A stretch of DNA of 64,000 nt from Streptomyces sp. AC550_RSS872. GTDB taxonomy: Bacteria; Actinomycetota; Actinomycetes; Streptomycetales; Streptomycetaceae. This document shows, one piece after another, positions 1 to 9,182 of this stretch; the stretch's first letter is position 1; every line of letters begins with the position of its first letter. The notes beneath the pieces are model-generated. The model was not told where the DNA came from. It searched no databases and was given only the letters and a program-made list of their open reading frames with translations. The stretch lies in the NCBI RefSeq assembly GCF_019049285.1, contig NZ_JAGMUL010000207.1:1-64000 (forward strand), written 5' to 3'. Both the position numbers and the translations under genes were made by a program.

Positions 1-315
1 ATGCGCAGCTGGGACGAGCGTTGGCAGGGCGAGAACCACACGTACAACGTGCACGCCATCGAACAGCTCAAGAATCTGGCCGACACCAAGGGCATCACTA
101 CCGCCCAACTTGCGCTGGCCTGGCTGCTCGCCCAGGGCGAGGACATCGCGCCCATTCCCGGCACCCGCAGCACCAAGCGCCTCGAGGAGAACGCCGGCGC
201 CACCGACGTCCAGCTCTCCGCCGCTGATCTGGCCCGCATCACTGAGATCCTTCCCCACGGCTCGGCAGGCAGCCGCTACCCCGCCGCGATGCTGTCCAGC
301 TTCACCACAGACTGA
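1..315 (+). CDS. Aldo/keto reductase, C-terminal part (5' end outside window)
   Basis: The last 104 residues match the C-terminus of an NADP-dependent aldo/keto reductase. The stretch AQLALAWLLAQGEDIAPIPG is the family's cofactor-binding strand (usual form QLALAWLLAQ..DIVPIPGT), followed by RSTKRLEENAGA and LSAADLARI. Full proteins are about 320-340 residues, so roughly two thirds lies upstream; the ATG at base 1 is an internal methionine at the window edge. The stop is TGA at 313-315. Substrate cannot be inferred. Confidence 0.85.
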   Translation: MRSWDERWQGENHTYNVHAIEQLKNLADTKGITTAQLALAWLLAQGEDIAPIPGTRSTKRLEENAGATDVQLSAADLARITEILPHGSAGSRYPAAMLSSFTTD

Positions 316-376
316 CCGCGCCAAGCACACGCGCATGCGACGCCGGGCCCATCGGCCAAAGGCGGCACGCGGGCCA

Positions 377-523
377 GTGCCGATAGCAGGGGGTACCGGG
401 CGGGGGCTCAGGCCTTTTGCAAGGCGGGAGCTCGACGCGGCAGTGGTACTCGCCGACATCGACCTGTCGGCGAGTACCACCGTCGCGAAGGAACTCGGAG
501 AGAACGCGCCGGCCATTCGCCTG
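377..523 (+). pseudogene. SDR-family oxidoreductase N-terminal fragment
   Basis: About 49 codons read as the start of a short-chain dehydrogenase Rossmann fold: a degenerate glycine motif (GGTGRGL), then AVVLADIDLSASTTVAKELG, the usual beta2-alpha region ending in the acidic residue that contacts NAD. No start codon or upstream strand is intact, and similarity stops near base 523, after which no frame continues the fold. It is best read as a remnant cut short at the edge of the IS-rich region. The identification rests on a short stretch. Confidence 0.4.
443..480. repeat. Perfect 16-bp inverted repeat with 6-base loop
   Basis: GTGGTACTCGCCGACA (443-458) and its exact reverse complement (465-480) flank the loop TCGACC. 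It lies inside the SDR fragment, where the right arm encodes the unusual residues after ADID. It could form a stable hairpin, but no T-run follows, so a rho-independent terminator is not indicated. It may reflect a local templated inversion during decay. Confidence 0.8.
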
Positions 524-666
524 CCTCGATCGTCCAGGCGCCGGCGGCGACGAGGTCGAAGCAGTGGCGGCAGAGGTTGAGTTGGCGGACTCGGGCGTCG
601 GTGCCGATCATGGAGCGGGGACGCTCCTGGGTGCTGGTGCTGTATCAGGCGGCCGATCTCGGCGGC

Positions 667-2020
667 CTAGTAGTGCTTCGTTAGGTTCTGGATCTGCTGG
701 TCGGCAGGGGTCGGCCGCAGGTGGTGCAGATGCCGGTCCAGCACCTCAGCAGGTCTTGGAGGACGTCGAGGACCTGGTAGAGGGTCAGGCCGGCATCTGG
801 GCTTTTGGGTCGAGCCGCCGCAGGGTGAGGAAGGCCTGGGCGGCGGTGACGAGGGTGACATGGTGGTGCCGGCCGCGCCAGGTGCGGCCTTCGAAGTGGT
901 CCAGGCCCAGGCCGTGTTTGAGTTCGCGGTAGTCGTGCTCGATCCGCCGGCGCATCTTCGCCCACCGCACCAGATCGGTGACCGGGGTGGTAACCGGCAG
1001 GTTGCTCACCCAGTAGCCGGTCGGCTCCGGCGCTTCTTCGGGCTGCTCGACGAGCAGGGTCCGCAGCGGCAGCACTCCGTCCCAGCAGTTGCGTCCGCCG
1101 GCCTGCTCCTGGGCGGTGCGGCTGGCTTCCTTGCCCGACGGCCTCACCTCGAGCACGGCGAAACGTGAGGTCATCGCGCCTTTGCTGCCCTGCCGCCAGG
1201 TGACCTCCTGAAACAGGGTGTCGGCGTCGATGAGGCCGGGAAGCGGTCGGGCCGGATCGCGGTAACGGGGCAACGTGGGCGGCCCCAGCCCGCCGTAGTC
1301 GGGCTGATGAGGCTCCGCAGTCGCGGGCCGGGCGATCTCCTTTGGATCGACGGCCATGACGTAGGACCAGCCGCGTTCCTCCAGCGCGAGCCGTAAGGAA
1401 ACGCTGCGGCCGTAGCCGGCATCCGCCACGATCACCGGCACCACCAGCCCCTGCGCAGCCAGCCGGTCCAGCAGCCCCAGCGCCAGACGGGTCTTGGACA
1501 CATGACAGACCCCCTCGGGCACCCCGGCCCGCCGGCGCCGCTGCTGGTCCTGCGACCATTCCTCAGGCAGGAACAACTCCCACTCCAGCGGACACGAGGC
1601 AGCGTCAGTGGCCGCGTGCACGCTGACAGCGACCTGGCAGTTCGCCCGCTTGCCCAACGCGCCGCAGTACTGCCGGGCCACCCCCACCGACGCGGTGCCG
1701 CACTTGGGGAACGACACATCGTCGACGACCCACACCTCGGGCTGGATCACCCCGCACAACCGTCGGGCGATCCGCTGACGCACCGGCGTCGTCCGGCAGC
1801 CGATCGGCCATCGGCTGGATCGACTTGCGCCGGCCGTCCAGCATCAGACCCCGCAGATAACACTCGCCCCACCGACGCTGATCCCGCCGCGGCAACGACC
1901 CGAACACATCGGCAACGAACTCCGATAACTCACCCCGGAGCCGTTCCACCTCCCCTAACCTCATACGGTGAAAATGCCCACCACCAGCCGAGATCACCCG
2001 ACGTGACGAAGCACTATTAG
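667..2020. mobile_element. IS701-like insertion sequence, decayed
   Basis: The element is bounded by imperfect terminal inverted repeats: TAGTGCTTCGT at 671-681 and its complement ACGAAGCACTA at 2006-2016, about 1.35 kb in all. The outer 4 bases are CTAG (667-670) and TTAG (2017-2020), both fitting the YTAR target pattern known for IS701-family insertions, though not identical to each other. It contains one transposase gene on the minus strand, broken by a deletion and frameshift (785-1964), so it should not be autonomously mobile. Confidence 0.8.
785..1964 (-). pseudogene. IS701-family DDE transposase, internal deletion and frameshift
   Basis: The N-terminal part (1964 to about 1790) reads MRLGEVERLRGELSEFVADV through GLMLDGRRKSIQPMADRLPD, the standard IS701 opening. 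At about 1783-1795 it jumps frame to RQRIARRLCGVIQPEVWVVDD, which continues intact to LRRLDPKAQMPA. By comparison with usual IS701 proteins about 20 codons between these blocks (the stretch ending in a WDP motif) are missing, and the reading frame changes there. The catalytic core downstream looks intact (VWVVDDVSFPK, VIVADAGYG). A stable full-length enzyme is unlikely. Confidence 0.85.
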
Positions 2021-2057
2021 GCAGTTTCGTTCGGATCAGTCGGTCGTTGGTCCGGGT

Positions 2058-2778
2058 GTGCCGTTAACAGATGCGCAGTGGGCGCGGATCGAGCCATTAC
2101 TCCCGGACCGGACGCCAAGCGGGGTGGTCGCTGGCGTGATCACCGTGAGGTGATGGACGCGATCGCCTTCAAGTTCCAGGCCGGAACGCAGTGGGTCCAT
2201 CTGCCGGAGAAGTATGGCAACTGGCGGGGCGTCTACAACCGGTTGCGGATGTGGGCCATCGATGGCACCTGGGAGCGGGTCTTCACCGCACTGATGGCCC
2301 AGGCCGACGCTGATGAGGACCTGACCTGGGCCGTGTCGGTGGACTCCACGATCGTGCGAGCTCATCAGCACGCGGCCGGAGCCCGCAAAAAGGGGCCCCG
2401 GCCGGCGAACCGGCCGACCACGCCATCGGCCGGTCTCGCGGCGGGCTGACCACGAAGATCCACCTCGCAGCCGATGCCCGTTGCCGGCCCCTGGCGTTCG
2501 TTCTCACTGCGGGATAGGCCGGCGATGCACCGGCCTTCACCGACGTCATGGCCCGCTTGCGCGTCCCCCGACGACGTGGTCGTCCACGCACCAGGCCGGA
2601 CGTGGTCCTGGCGGATACGGCCTACTCGTCCCGCGCGATCCGCGACCACCTGCGAAAGCGCGGCATTCGGGCGGTGATCCCGATCCCGGCGGATCAGCGT
2701 GGTCACCGGCTGCGGCGGGGCAGTCGGGGCGGCAGGCCACCAGCCTTCGACCGCGAGACCTACAAGCAGCGCAACACC
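2058..2778 (+). pseudogene. IS5-family transposase, multiply mutated and truncated
   Basis: The opening VPLTDAQWARIEPLLPDRTP is typical of IS5-group enzymes. A missing base near 2116 shifts frame into KRGGRWRDHREVMDAIAFKF through AVSVDSTIVRAHQHAAGARK (first catalytic Asp region). Another lost base at about 2395 shifts to PAGEPADHAIGRSRGGLTTK. A TAG at about 2515 replaces the usual Gln codon in LTAG-Q-AGDAP. The rest (VVLADTAYSSRAIRDHLRKR to ETYKQRNT) ends abruptly near 2778, before the catalytic Glu region. There are at least four independent lesions. It starts about 40 bases beyond the IS701 right end. Confidence 0.85.
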
Positions 2779-3040
2779 GGCCCTCCTTGGAGTCCGCGCC
2801 CAGGACGTACCGCCCGAGCATCGCGGCGTGAGCGTGGCGCTGGAAGTAGACGGCGGTGTCCAGGAGCCGGTCCACTTCCTTCGCCGTGTTCTCGCGGGCC
2901 TTCTCGGGGCTGACGAGCGAGGTCTTCGGGTCGTGGGTGTGACCGAGCTCGCTGGTCGGCACCAGGCCACGCCTCACGACCTGCCTGATGCTGAGTAGCT
3001 TCAGCAGCCGGAGCCGCAGAATCAGCGAAATGGTTGGCAC
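2779..3040 (-). other. Unidentified coding-like fragment
   Basis: The minus strand carries an open stretch with coding-like composition (LRLRLLKLLSIRQVVRRGLV, then SPEKARENTAKEVDRLLDTA, then YFQRHAHAAMLGRYVLGADS) that stops being coherent at about 2779, where the IS5 remnant begins. I do not recognise the family. It may be the tail or middle of a host gene interrupted by IS5. No Shine-Dalgarno site precedes the ATG at 3040. Confidence 0.3.
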
Positions 3041-3126
3041 TTGGTACAGCGCAGGTCGTGAGGCGTGTGTCGCCGTGGCGGGGCCAGGGTTGCGTCCTGA
3101 GAAATGGTGTACGGGCTCGGTCCAGG

Positions 3127-5115
3127 TCAGGTAATGCGCAGAACGGCGCAGCCACCGGGCGGGACTTCGTGTGCGACGGCCCCGGTGAGCAGGTCGTGCG
3201 CGGGCTCCGGCAGGTGCAGGGTGGCGGTGCGGTGGTTGATCAGGACGTGCCAGCGGCGGCCGTCGGGCGCGTGCCGTGTGACGGCTTCAACACCGGGCGG
3301 CAGACCTGGCAGTTCGGGCTCGACGCCGGCCTCCTTCAGCATCCGGCGAACCAGAGCGCCGTAGTCGGTCTCCTCCAGGCGGGTCGAGAGGTACCAGCTC
3401 TGCCCGGTGCCGAAGCGATGCCGGGTGAGCGCGGGACTGTCCGTGAGCATGCCGTGGGTGTACGTGGCGAGCGTTTCCGCGCCCTCGGCGCGCAGGGACT
3501 CGCTCCAGACGGTGCCGTGTGATCCGTCCGACAGGGCGATCCGCTCGGCCCGCCGCAGCGGCCGGTACTCCTCGACGCGGACGCCCAGCGCCTCGCACAG
3601 CGGCGCGCGGCGGGGTAGCCGCCCAGCCGGGCATGCAGGCGCTCGTCGACGAATCCGCTCGCGTGTTGGACGAGCAGCGTCCCACCACCCTCGACGTAAC
3701 GGCGCAAATTCTCGGCGCCCGCGTCGGACATCAGGAACAGAGCCGGCGCGATGACCAGTGGATAGCGGCCCAGCTCGTGTTCGGGGTGGGCGAAGTCGAC
3801 CGTGACACCCGCGTCCCACAGAGCTCGGTGTGCTCGGCCCAGTTCCGCGTGGCAGTCGAGGTCGGGGGAGGGCAGGTCGTCCATGCTCAGCGCCCACCAG
3901 GCGTCCGAGTCGTGGAGGACGGCCACCGGGGCGGTGACCGTCGATCCCGCCAGCTCACCGAGCCGGGCGACCGCCTCGTCGACCTGCGTGACCTCGCGGA
4001 AGACGCGGCTGTCGGGTCCCGCGTGCGGGACCATCGCCGAGTGCCACATCTCAGCGCCGGCCCGGGACTGCCGCCACTGGAAGAACAGGGCGCCCTCCGA
4101 ACCACGAGCGATGTGGCCGAGGGTGTGGCGCACGATGTCCCCGGGCTCCTTGGCGAGGGCCCGGTCGCGGTCATAGACGGTACTGGTGCCCTGCTCCATC
4201 AGCAGCCAGGGGCTGCCGCCGGCCAGGGAGCGGGTGCGGTCGGCGTGGAAGGCGACGTCGGCGGCGGCGTCCAGACCGGGTGAGGTGGGGTACTGGTCGG
4301 AGCTGACCACGTCGAGTTCGCGGGCGAGGACCCACAGATCGATGTTCTGGTAGGCGGGGAGCATCAGGTTGGTTGTGACCGGCCGGTCACTGTGCGCGCG
4401 GATCGCGTCGCGCTGCTCGCGGTAGGCAGCGATGACCTCGTCGGACCAGAAGCGGTGGAAGTCCAGTGCTTGGCCGGGGTTCTTGTGCCACTGCGTCGCG
4501 CGCGGCGGCAGCACCTGCTCCCAGGAGGTGTAGCGCTGGCTCCAGAAGGCCGTCCCCCAGGCGTCGTTGAGGGCCTCCAGCGAGCCGTGGCGGGCGCGCA
4601 GCCACACCCTGAAGGCCGCGCCCGTGTGGTCGCAGTAACAGATCGTGCCGTACTCGTTGTGCACGTGCCACAGCGCGAGTGGCAGGGTGGTCGCCGTACC
4701 GCTCGGCCAGGGCGGAGGCGATCCGGCGGGCCGCGGTGCGGTAGGCGGGCGCGGTGAGGCAGTAGGTGTCGCGGCTGCCGTGGGTGAGGCGGGTGCCTTC
4801 GGGGGTGACCGGAAGCGCGTCGGGGTGGGCCAGGCTGAACCAGGGCGGCGGGGAGGCAGTCGGAGTGGCGAGGTCGACGGCCACGCCGTTCGCGTGGAGG
4901 CGTTCGACGTGGGCGTCGAGCCAGGAGAAGTCGTAGCGGCCCTGCTCGGGTTCGAGCAGGGCCCAGGAGAAGACACCGAGGGTGGCCAGGTTGACCCTGG
5001 CCCGGCGCATGAGCTCGTCGTCCTACTTCCAGACCGGCTCCCCCCACTGCTCGGGGTTGTAGTCCCCGCCGAAGGCGAGCCCGCCCAGGCGGTCGGTGAT
5101 GCTGCGTGTGGTCAT
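3127..5115 (-). pseudogene. GH42 beta-galactosidase pseudogene
   Basis: The gene encodes a GH42 beta-galactosidase: MTTRSITDRLGGLAFGGDYN then PEQWGEPVW at the N-terminus, LALWHVHNEYGTICYCDHTG (acid/base Glu in HNEYG), and RGSEGALFFQWRQSRAGAEM further on. Three lesions break it. A TAG stop stands at about 5023-5025 (WK-stop-DDELM, where a Glu codon is expected). A frameshift at about 4680-4690 lies just before LALWHVHNEYG. A second frameshift at about 3605-3615 falls between ARLGGYPA and CEALGVRVEEYRPL. The last 160 codons to 3127 are otherwise well preserved, so decay looks recent. It would have removed galactose from oligosaccharides, fitting the neighbouring GH74 enzyme. Confidence 0.9.
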
Positions 5116-5568
5116 GACGGTGCTTCCTTGTGGAGAGTCGGGTGCTGTTTCCGGTCCGCCTGACCGTCCGTACGAAGAGTCGGGCGGTACTTTCCCGCAG
5201 TGGGCGGGCGGGTGCGGCTCTCAGGTGTGGCGTCACTGAGGCCGCGCGCATGCATGACAGATACCTGCTTTCCGTCAGAAAGGTGGCAGGGCAGGGCAGG
5301 TGCTGGCGGGGGTTCCGAAACGTCCGCCGGCACCGGGCAGGTGTGAGCGGTGTGAGCCAGTGCGGTGCGGTCGTCTTCCCTCAGAGTGCCGAGGGTCGAG
5401 GGTGACCGGACGGGCGAGCCTGAGCTGGTGTAGGCGGCTATGACGAAGCACGTCCAGGCCCTGCTCGGTGATCAGCTCGCTGACGCGTCAACGTCCTGTG
5501 GGCTCTGTCCGTGATCGACTGTCCTACGAGGTCACACCTCCGGTCACGACAGCCGTTTGACAACGGCA
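5116..5568. other. Intergenic region upstream of the GH42 pseudogene
   Basis: These 453 bases separate the GH42 pseudogene from the 3' end of the GH74 gene. No convincing gene is present. A short interrupted palindrome, CTTTC-N5-GAAAG, lies near 5269-5283. Nothing else was recognised. Confidence 0.4.
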
Positions 5569-7923
5569 TCAGGAAGCGATGTCGCCGTAGACTATGCCGC
5601 GGGCGCTGAGGTAGACGCGGCCGTAGACGAGCGGGTCGCCGGTGATGGCGGACCCGGCGAAGGCCCACTGGTGGTCGTCGTCGTTGATGCGGATCCAGGA
5701 TTTGCCGCCGTCGGTCGAGCGGAAGATGCCGTCCTGGCCTTCGACCGTGGCTGAGGTGTAGATCGCCGGGTAGCCGGATCGTCTGGCGGCCTTGCCGAAG
5801 CCGACCGAGATCGCCAAGTCGATCGTGCGGATGCGCTTCCAGGTCGTGCCGCCGTCCTTGGACTGCCACAGGCCCGTTTCGACGTCATCCTTGTCGCTGC
5901 GGCTGGCGAGCCAGATGTGGCCCTTGTGGCCGGGGGCGACCCTGAAGTCGTCGACGCCTTCGGCGGGCAGGCCGGTCGCTCCGGTGTCGGAGAACGTCGC
6001 GCCCCTGTCGGAGCTTCGGTAGAACGTGCCGCTGGAGAAGGCGTACAGGACGGACCGTTTGACGCGGTCGGATCGGATCCTGGCGCCTGCCGGGAGTCCC
6101 CGGACCGGGTTCCACGTCTTGCCCAGGTCGGTGCTGCGGACCGGGGTGACGTCGGTGTTGCCGGGCGCCCACAGGAGCGCGGCGGCGTCGGCGGTGATCG
6201 CGACGACGCCGCCGTGGTTGTTGCCCGGGAGGCCTGCGAGTCGCGTTGCGTTCCGCCAGGTCTTGCCGCGGTCGGTGGAGACGATGACGTGGCCGGACGT
6301 GTCGCTGTTGACGTCGCCGCTGCCGACGATGATGTCCGGGTCGGACTGGGCGTAGTCGAGACTGGTGCCGCTCCAGCCGGGGTGGATCATCTCCTCGGCC
6401 CGGTCGAGGTCGGTGTGGACGAAGCCGTTGACGTCGCCCATGGCGGAGACGAGGGTGCCGCCGAGGGCGGCGAGGTCGCGGACCCAGGTCATTTCCACGC
6501 CTTCGGCCCGCACTCCGACCGTGAACCGCTCGACGGGCAACGCGATCCGCTCGCCGGCCTCGTTCTTGCCGATCAGCTCGCCCTGGGTGTCCCACTGCGT
6601 CAGTTCCTCGGTGCCCCAGATGGTGGCGCCGGTGCCCCACATGATGCGGTCGGAGTTGTGCGGGTCGATCGCCAGGCCGTCGATCATCCACCCGTGCTTG
6701 ACCGCGTATGCGGGCCCCTGGTCGACGCCGCCCCAGTCCAGCCACGGCGTGCCGGTGTGGTCCATGACGAAGCGGTCGGTGCGCTCGGTGCCTTCGGCGT
6801 AGTCCCAGCTGAGCTGCCAGGTCTTGCCGGAGTCCGTGGAGCGGTAGAGGATCTCGTCGGGGGCCCAGTTGTTGCACGTGGCCGCCATGAGCGTGCCGGG
6901 GTTCTGGCGGTCGATGGTCAGACCGCCGAAACCGGGGATCGGGCCTTTGGGGTTGTACGCGGGGGTGATGTCGGTCCATCGGCCGGTCCGGGTCTCCAGC
7001 CGCCAGATCTGGCCGCCGTTGCCCGAGGCCGGTGCGCCGTTGTAGGGGCCGGGGTCCCAGCCGGTGACGATGTAGAGGTACCCGTTCGAGTTGTCCACGG
7101 CGGACTGCTTGGGGATGGTTCGGTTCCCGTCGACCTCGCCGAGCGCCTCGGCCGCGCCGGGCACGGGCTGCCAGGTGGCTCCGCCGTCCTTGGACACATA
7201 GAGCGGGTCGTCCGGATCGGCCACGCCCACGTAGATGTCGCCGCCGGTCCGGTCGAAGTCGATCCAGATCACGCCCTGGTTGTCGGCGAGGTACTCGTTG
7301 GTGGGGTCGACGACGAAGTTGCCGGGGTTGGGGAAGTTCTCGACCGCGGCCCAGGTGCGGCCGTAGTCGGTCGAGCGCCACAGGCCGTTCCCGCTGGGGG
7401 TGCCCAGGTACAGCTGTGCGTTGTCGGCCGGGTTGACGACCAGGCGCTCGCCCATGCCGCGGCCGGGCATGTTGCCGCCCTGTTTGAACGGCAGCGGTGC
7501 GACGCCCCAGGTCTCGCCGTAGTCGTCGGAGTAGAGGACGGCGCCGTTGTTGGGGTCCCAGTCGGTGGTGTAGGCGCCGACCGCGGCATAGACGCGGTTG
7601 GTTTCGACCGGGTCGGTGGCCATCGAGACCACGTACTGGTAGCCCCAGTTGTCGCGGTCGACCCAGTCCATCAGCTGCTTCCAGGTCCGGGACTCCTCCT
7701 GCCACCGGAAGGCACCGGCGACGTCGGTGCGGGCGTAGATCAGGTTCCGCTCGGTCTCGTTGAAGATGATGCCGGGAACGAAGCCGCCGCAGTTGACGAC
7801 GACGTTCTTCCAGGCGTAGGCGTCCTTGCCTCGCGGATCGGCCTGGGCGAAGGCCGGGGCGGGCGCGGCACCGGCCGCGACCGCGGCCGCGCCGAGGGAG
7901 GCGATGAACGTGCGTCGTCGCAT
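5569..7923 (-). CDS. Secreted GH74 xyloglucanase (Tat signal)
   Basis: This 784-residue GH74 glycoside hydrolase would cleave the beta-1,4-glucan backbone of xyloglucan outside the cell. The start at 7923 follows AAAGGAGA. The first 27 residues are a twin-arginine-type signal (MRRRTFIASLGAAAVAAGAA... ending AFA-QA). The rest is two seven-bladed propellers rich in BNR-like turns (S.D.G.TW, for example STDSGKTW, SKDGGATW). The catalytic aspartates by family comparison are Asp67 (ARTDVAGAFRW) and Asp497 (MGDVNGFVHTD), both present. It ends without a carbohydrate-binding module. The ORF is intact, unlike the two GH42 genes around it. LacI-type sites lie upstream at 8469 and 8590, though a remnant lies between. 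Endo versus exo action cannot be read from sequence. Confidence 0.9.
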   Translation of the reverse strand: MRRRTFIASLGAAAVAAGAAPAPAFAQADPRGKDAYAWKNVVVNCGGFVPGIIFNETERNLIYARTDVAGAFRWQEESRTWKQLMDWVDRDNWGYQYVVSMATDPVETNRVYAAVGAYTTDWDPNNGAVLYSDDYGETWGVAPLPFKQGGNMPGRGMGERLVVNPADNAQLYLGTPSGNGLWRSTDYGRTWAAVENFPNPGNFVVDPTNEYLADNQGVIWIDFDRTGGDIYVGVADPDDPLYVSKDGGATWQPVPGAAEALGEVDGNRTIPKQSAVDNSNGYLYIVTGWDPGPYNGAPASGNGGQIWRLETRTGRWTDITPAYNPKGPIPGFGGLTIDRQNPGTLMAATCNNWAPDEILYRSTDSGKTWQLSWDYAEGTERTDRFVMDHTGTPWLDWGGVDQGPAYAVKHGWMIDGLAIDPHNSDRIMWGTGATIWGTEELTQWDTQGELIGKNEAGERIALPVERFTVGVRAEGVEMTWVRDLAALGGTLVSAMGDVNGFVHTDLDRAEEMIHPGWSGTSLDYAQSDPDIIVGSGDVNSDTSGHVIVSTDRGKTWRNATRLAGLPGNNHGGVVAITADAAALLWAPGNTDVTPVRSTDLGKTWNPVRGLPAGARIRSDRVKRSVLYAFSSGTFYRSSDRGATFSDTGATGLPAEGVDDFRVAPGHKGHIWLASRSDKDDVETGLWQSKDGGTTWKRIRTIDLAISVGFGKAARRSGYPAIYTSATVEGQDGIFRSTDGGKSWIRINDDDHQWAFAGSAITGDPLVYGRVYLSARGIVYGDIAS

Positions 7924-7989
7924 GACGCTCTCCTTTGCGTTGGATACGAGAGGTTGGTCTTCGACTCGCCCGGCACACGGACATCGCCC

Positions 7990-8340
7990 AGGTACCACCC
8001 GAAGCCGACGACCGAGAGGTGGGCGGCGTAGCGGGCCCGTGATTGCGCGGATCACCCGCCAGGCGTGAAAGCGGAACGCTGCTGCGTGATGTCGCCCTCC
8101 TGACGGGCGCCCCACGCGGCGCCGCTCGGTGGGTCCTCCGCGGCGATCTCCGGGTACTGCCGGGCCGGCCACGGGGGCACCGCGTAGGTGGGGGTGCCGA
8201 GGACGACGGAGATGCCGCGCTCGTGGCGCCGTCGAGGACGGGTTGCAGCCAATCGAGTTGGAAACAACCGTTCTCCGGTTCCCAGGACCAGAGCGACTCG
8301 TCTACGCGGAGGACGGTGTACTTCGCCTGCGCCATGAGTT
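7990..8340 (-). pseudogene. GH42 beta-galactosidase N-terminal remnant
   Basis: Reading backwards from 8340 across several frames gives a recognisable GH42 N-terminal region: TVLRVDESLWSWEPENGCFQ and LDWLQPVLDGA, then in a second frame GISVVLGTPTYAVPPWPARQ and YPEIAAE, then in a third frame AAFRFHAWRVIRAI, then RYAAHLSVVGF. The order matches the family, but frames change at least three times and the sequence ends where the GH74 leader begins. It is a second GH42 gene, truncated at roughly residue 140, next to GH74. Confidence 0.75.
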
Positions 8341-8468
8341 CGACAGCGCGCGGGCCGATGGGTCATGCGAAGTCCTCGAGGAGAGGTAGGGGTACTGCCC
8401 GCCGTGACCCTGGCGGGCGGTTGCGGGATGTCGTACGTCGTCACATAACCGATGGCCCCGCGCGAAGT

Positions 8469-8483
8469 GTCGAAGCGCTTCAC
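8469..8483. promoter_or_regulatory. LacI-family operator candidate 1
   Basis: GTCGAAGCGCTTCAC contains the perfect 10-bp palindrome GAAGCGCTTC with the central CpG usual for LacI-family operators. An identical 15-mer recurs at 8590. It lies upstream of the GH42 remnant and GH74 gene. The cognate regulator is not in this part of the window. Confidence 0.55.
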
Positions 8484-8589
8484 TCGGCAACTCAAGTTAA
8501 ATGACAACTCTGTGGCGAAACAAGAGGAGTGAAGGCAACACGGCCTTGTTTCTCGCAGGTATCGGCACCGTCTCCAGGGCGATGGGATC

Positions 8590-8604
8590 GTCGAAGCGCT
8601 TCAC
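8590..8604. promoter_or_regulatory. LacI-family operator candidate 2
   Basis: This is an exact second copy of GTCGAAGCGCTTCAC, 121 bases from the first. Paired sites about 12 helical turns apart would allow looping by a tetrameric LacI-type repressor. It is now separated from GH74 by pseudogene debris, so present function is uncertain. Confidence 0.5.
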
Positions 8605-8639
8605 CATCTGGGTGTCATTCCTCGGGTTCTGCTGCGCCT

Positions 8640-8937
8640 GTCGTAAGAGTCCGCCTACTCACCGCCCACCTCCGCGCGGGCGGCCTCGGCGCGATCGCCG
8701 ACCTGGGCTTCGTCGGCCTCGACGACAGCGGACCGGACGCCGACCCCGCGGTGATCACCGGCCACACACCGGCCACAAGGCCACACGCAACCGGCCCCTG
8801 ACCCGCAGCCAGAAACTGTCCAACACGACACTGGCTGCCGTCCGCGCCCCGGTCGAGCACGGCTTCGCTCACCTGAAGTACTGGCGCGTGCTCGGCAAGG
8901 TACACACCGACCCGAAGTGGGCAACCACGCCGGTGAG
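8640..8937 (+). pseudogene. DDE transposase C-terminal fragment
   Basis: Two overlapping frames give the last part of an IS5-group (DDE_Tnp_4-like) transposase: LLTAHLRAGGLGAIADLGFV then GLDD in one frame, and KATRNRPLTRSQKLSNTTLA then VRAPVEHGFAHLKYWRVLGK in another, with the switch near 8760-8790. The VEHGFAHLK block is the region of the catalytic Glu. The N-terminal two thirds is absent. Confidence 0.7.
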
Positions 8938-9182
8938 GGCAGGGTGTGGTCGAGCATGATGGGGGCCTGGTCGAGGCGGCACACCACGGTCGCGGCGCCT
9001 CCTTGTTGGGCGTCGTCACGCAGCCCACTGCCACAGCCGACGGCAAGCCGTTCACCAACCACGGCGGACTGGCGGTGCGGTCTTCTTCTCCCGGCCACGG
9101 GTGGGCGTAGACCGGCAGTTCGACGGGCTTGCGGCCCTCGCGCTCGGCTGCCTCGCTCGCCTCCGCCGGGTGCGCAGCCGGT
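8938..9182. other. Junk between transposase and MMPL remnants
   Basis: No gene is recognisable on either strand. The stretch follows the transposase fragment directly and ends at the stop codon of the MMPL remnant. It is probably mobile-element debris. Confidence 0.3.

Noticed and set aside
1-3. ATG at base 1 as the true start of the aldo/keto reductase
   Set aside because: Only the C-terminal third of the fold is present, so the gene must begin upstream of the window.
5917-8031. Long open frame on the plus strand opposite the GH74 gene (about 700 codons)
   Set aside because: It mirrors the GH74 codons, is Gly/Val/Ala/Asp-rich without family motifs and has no ribosome site. Very high GC creates such antisense frames.
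8501-8639. Start of an intact transposase from ATG 8501
   Set aside because: The first 45 or so codons carry no transposase similarity and the family match begins only near 8640, in a different frame from the later part.
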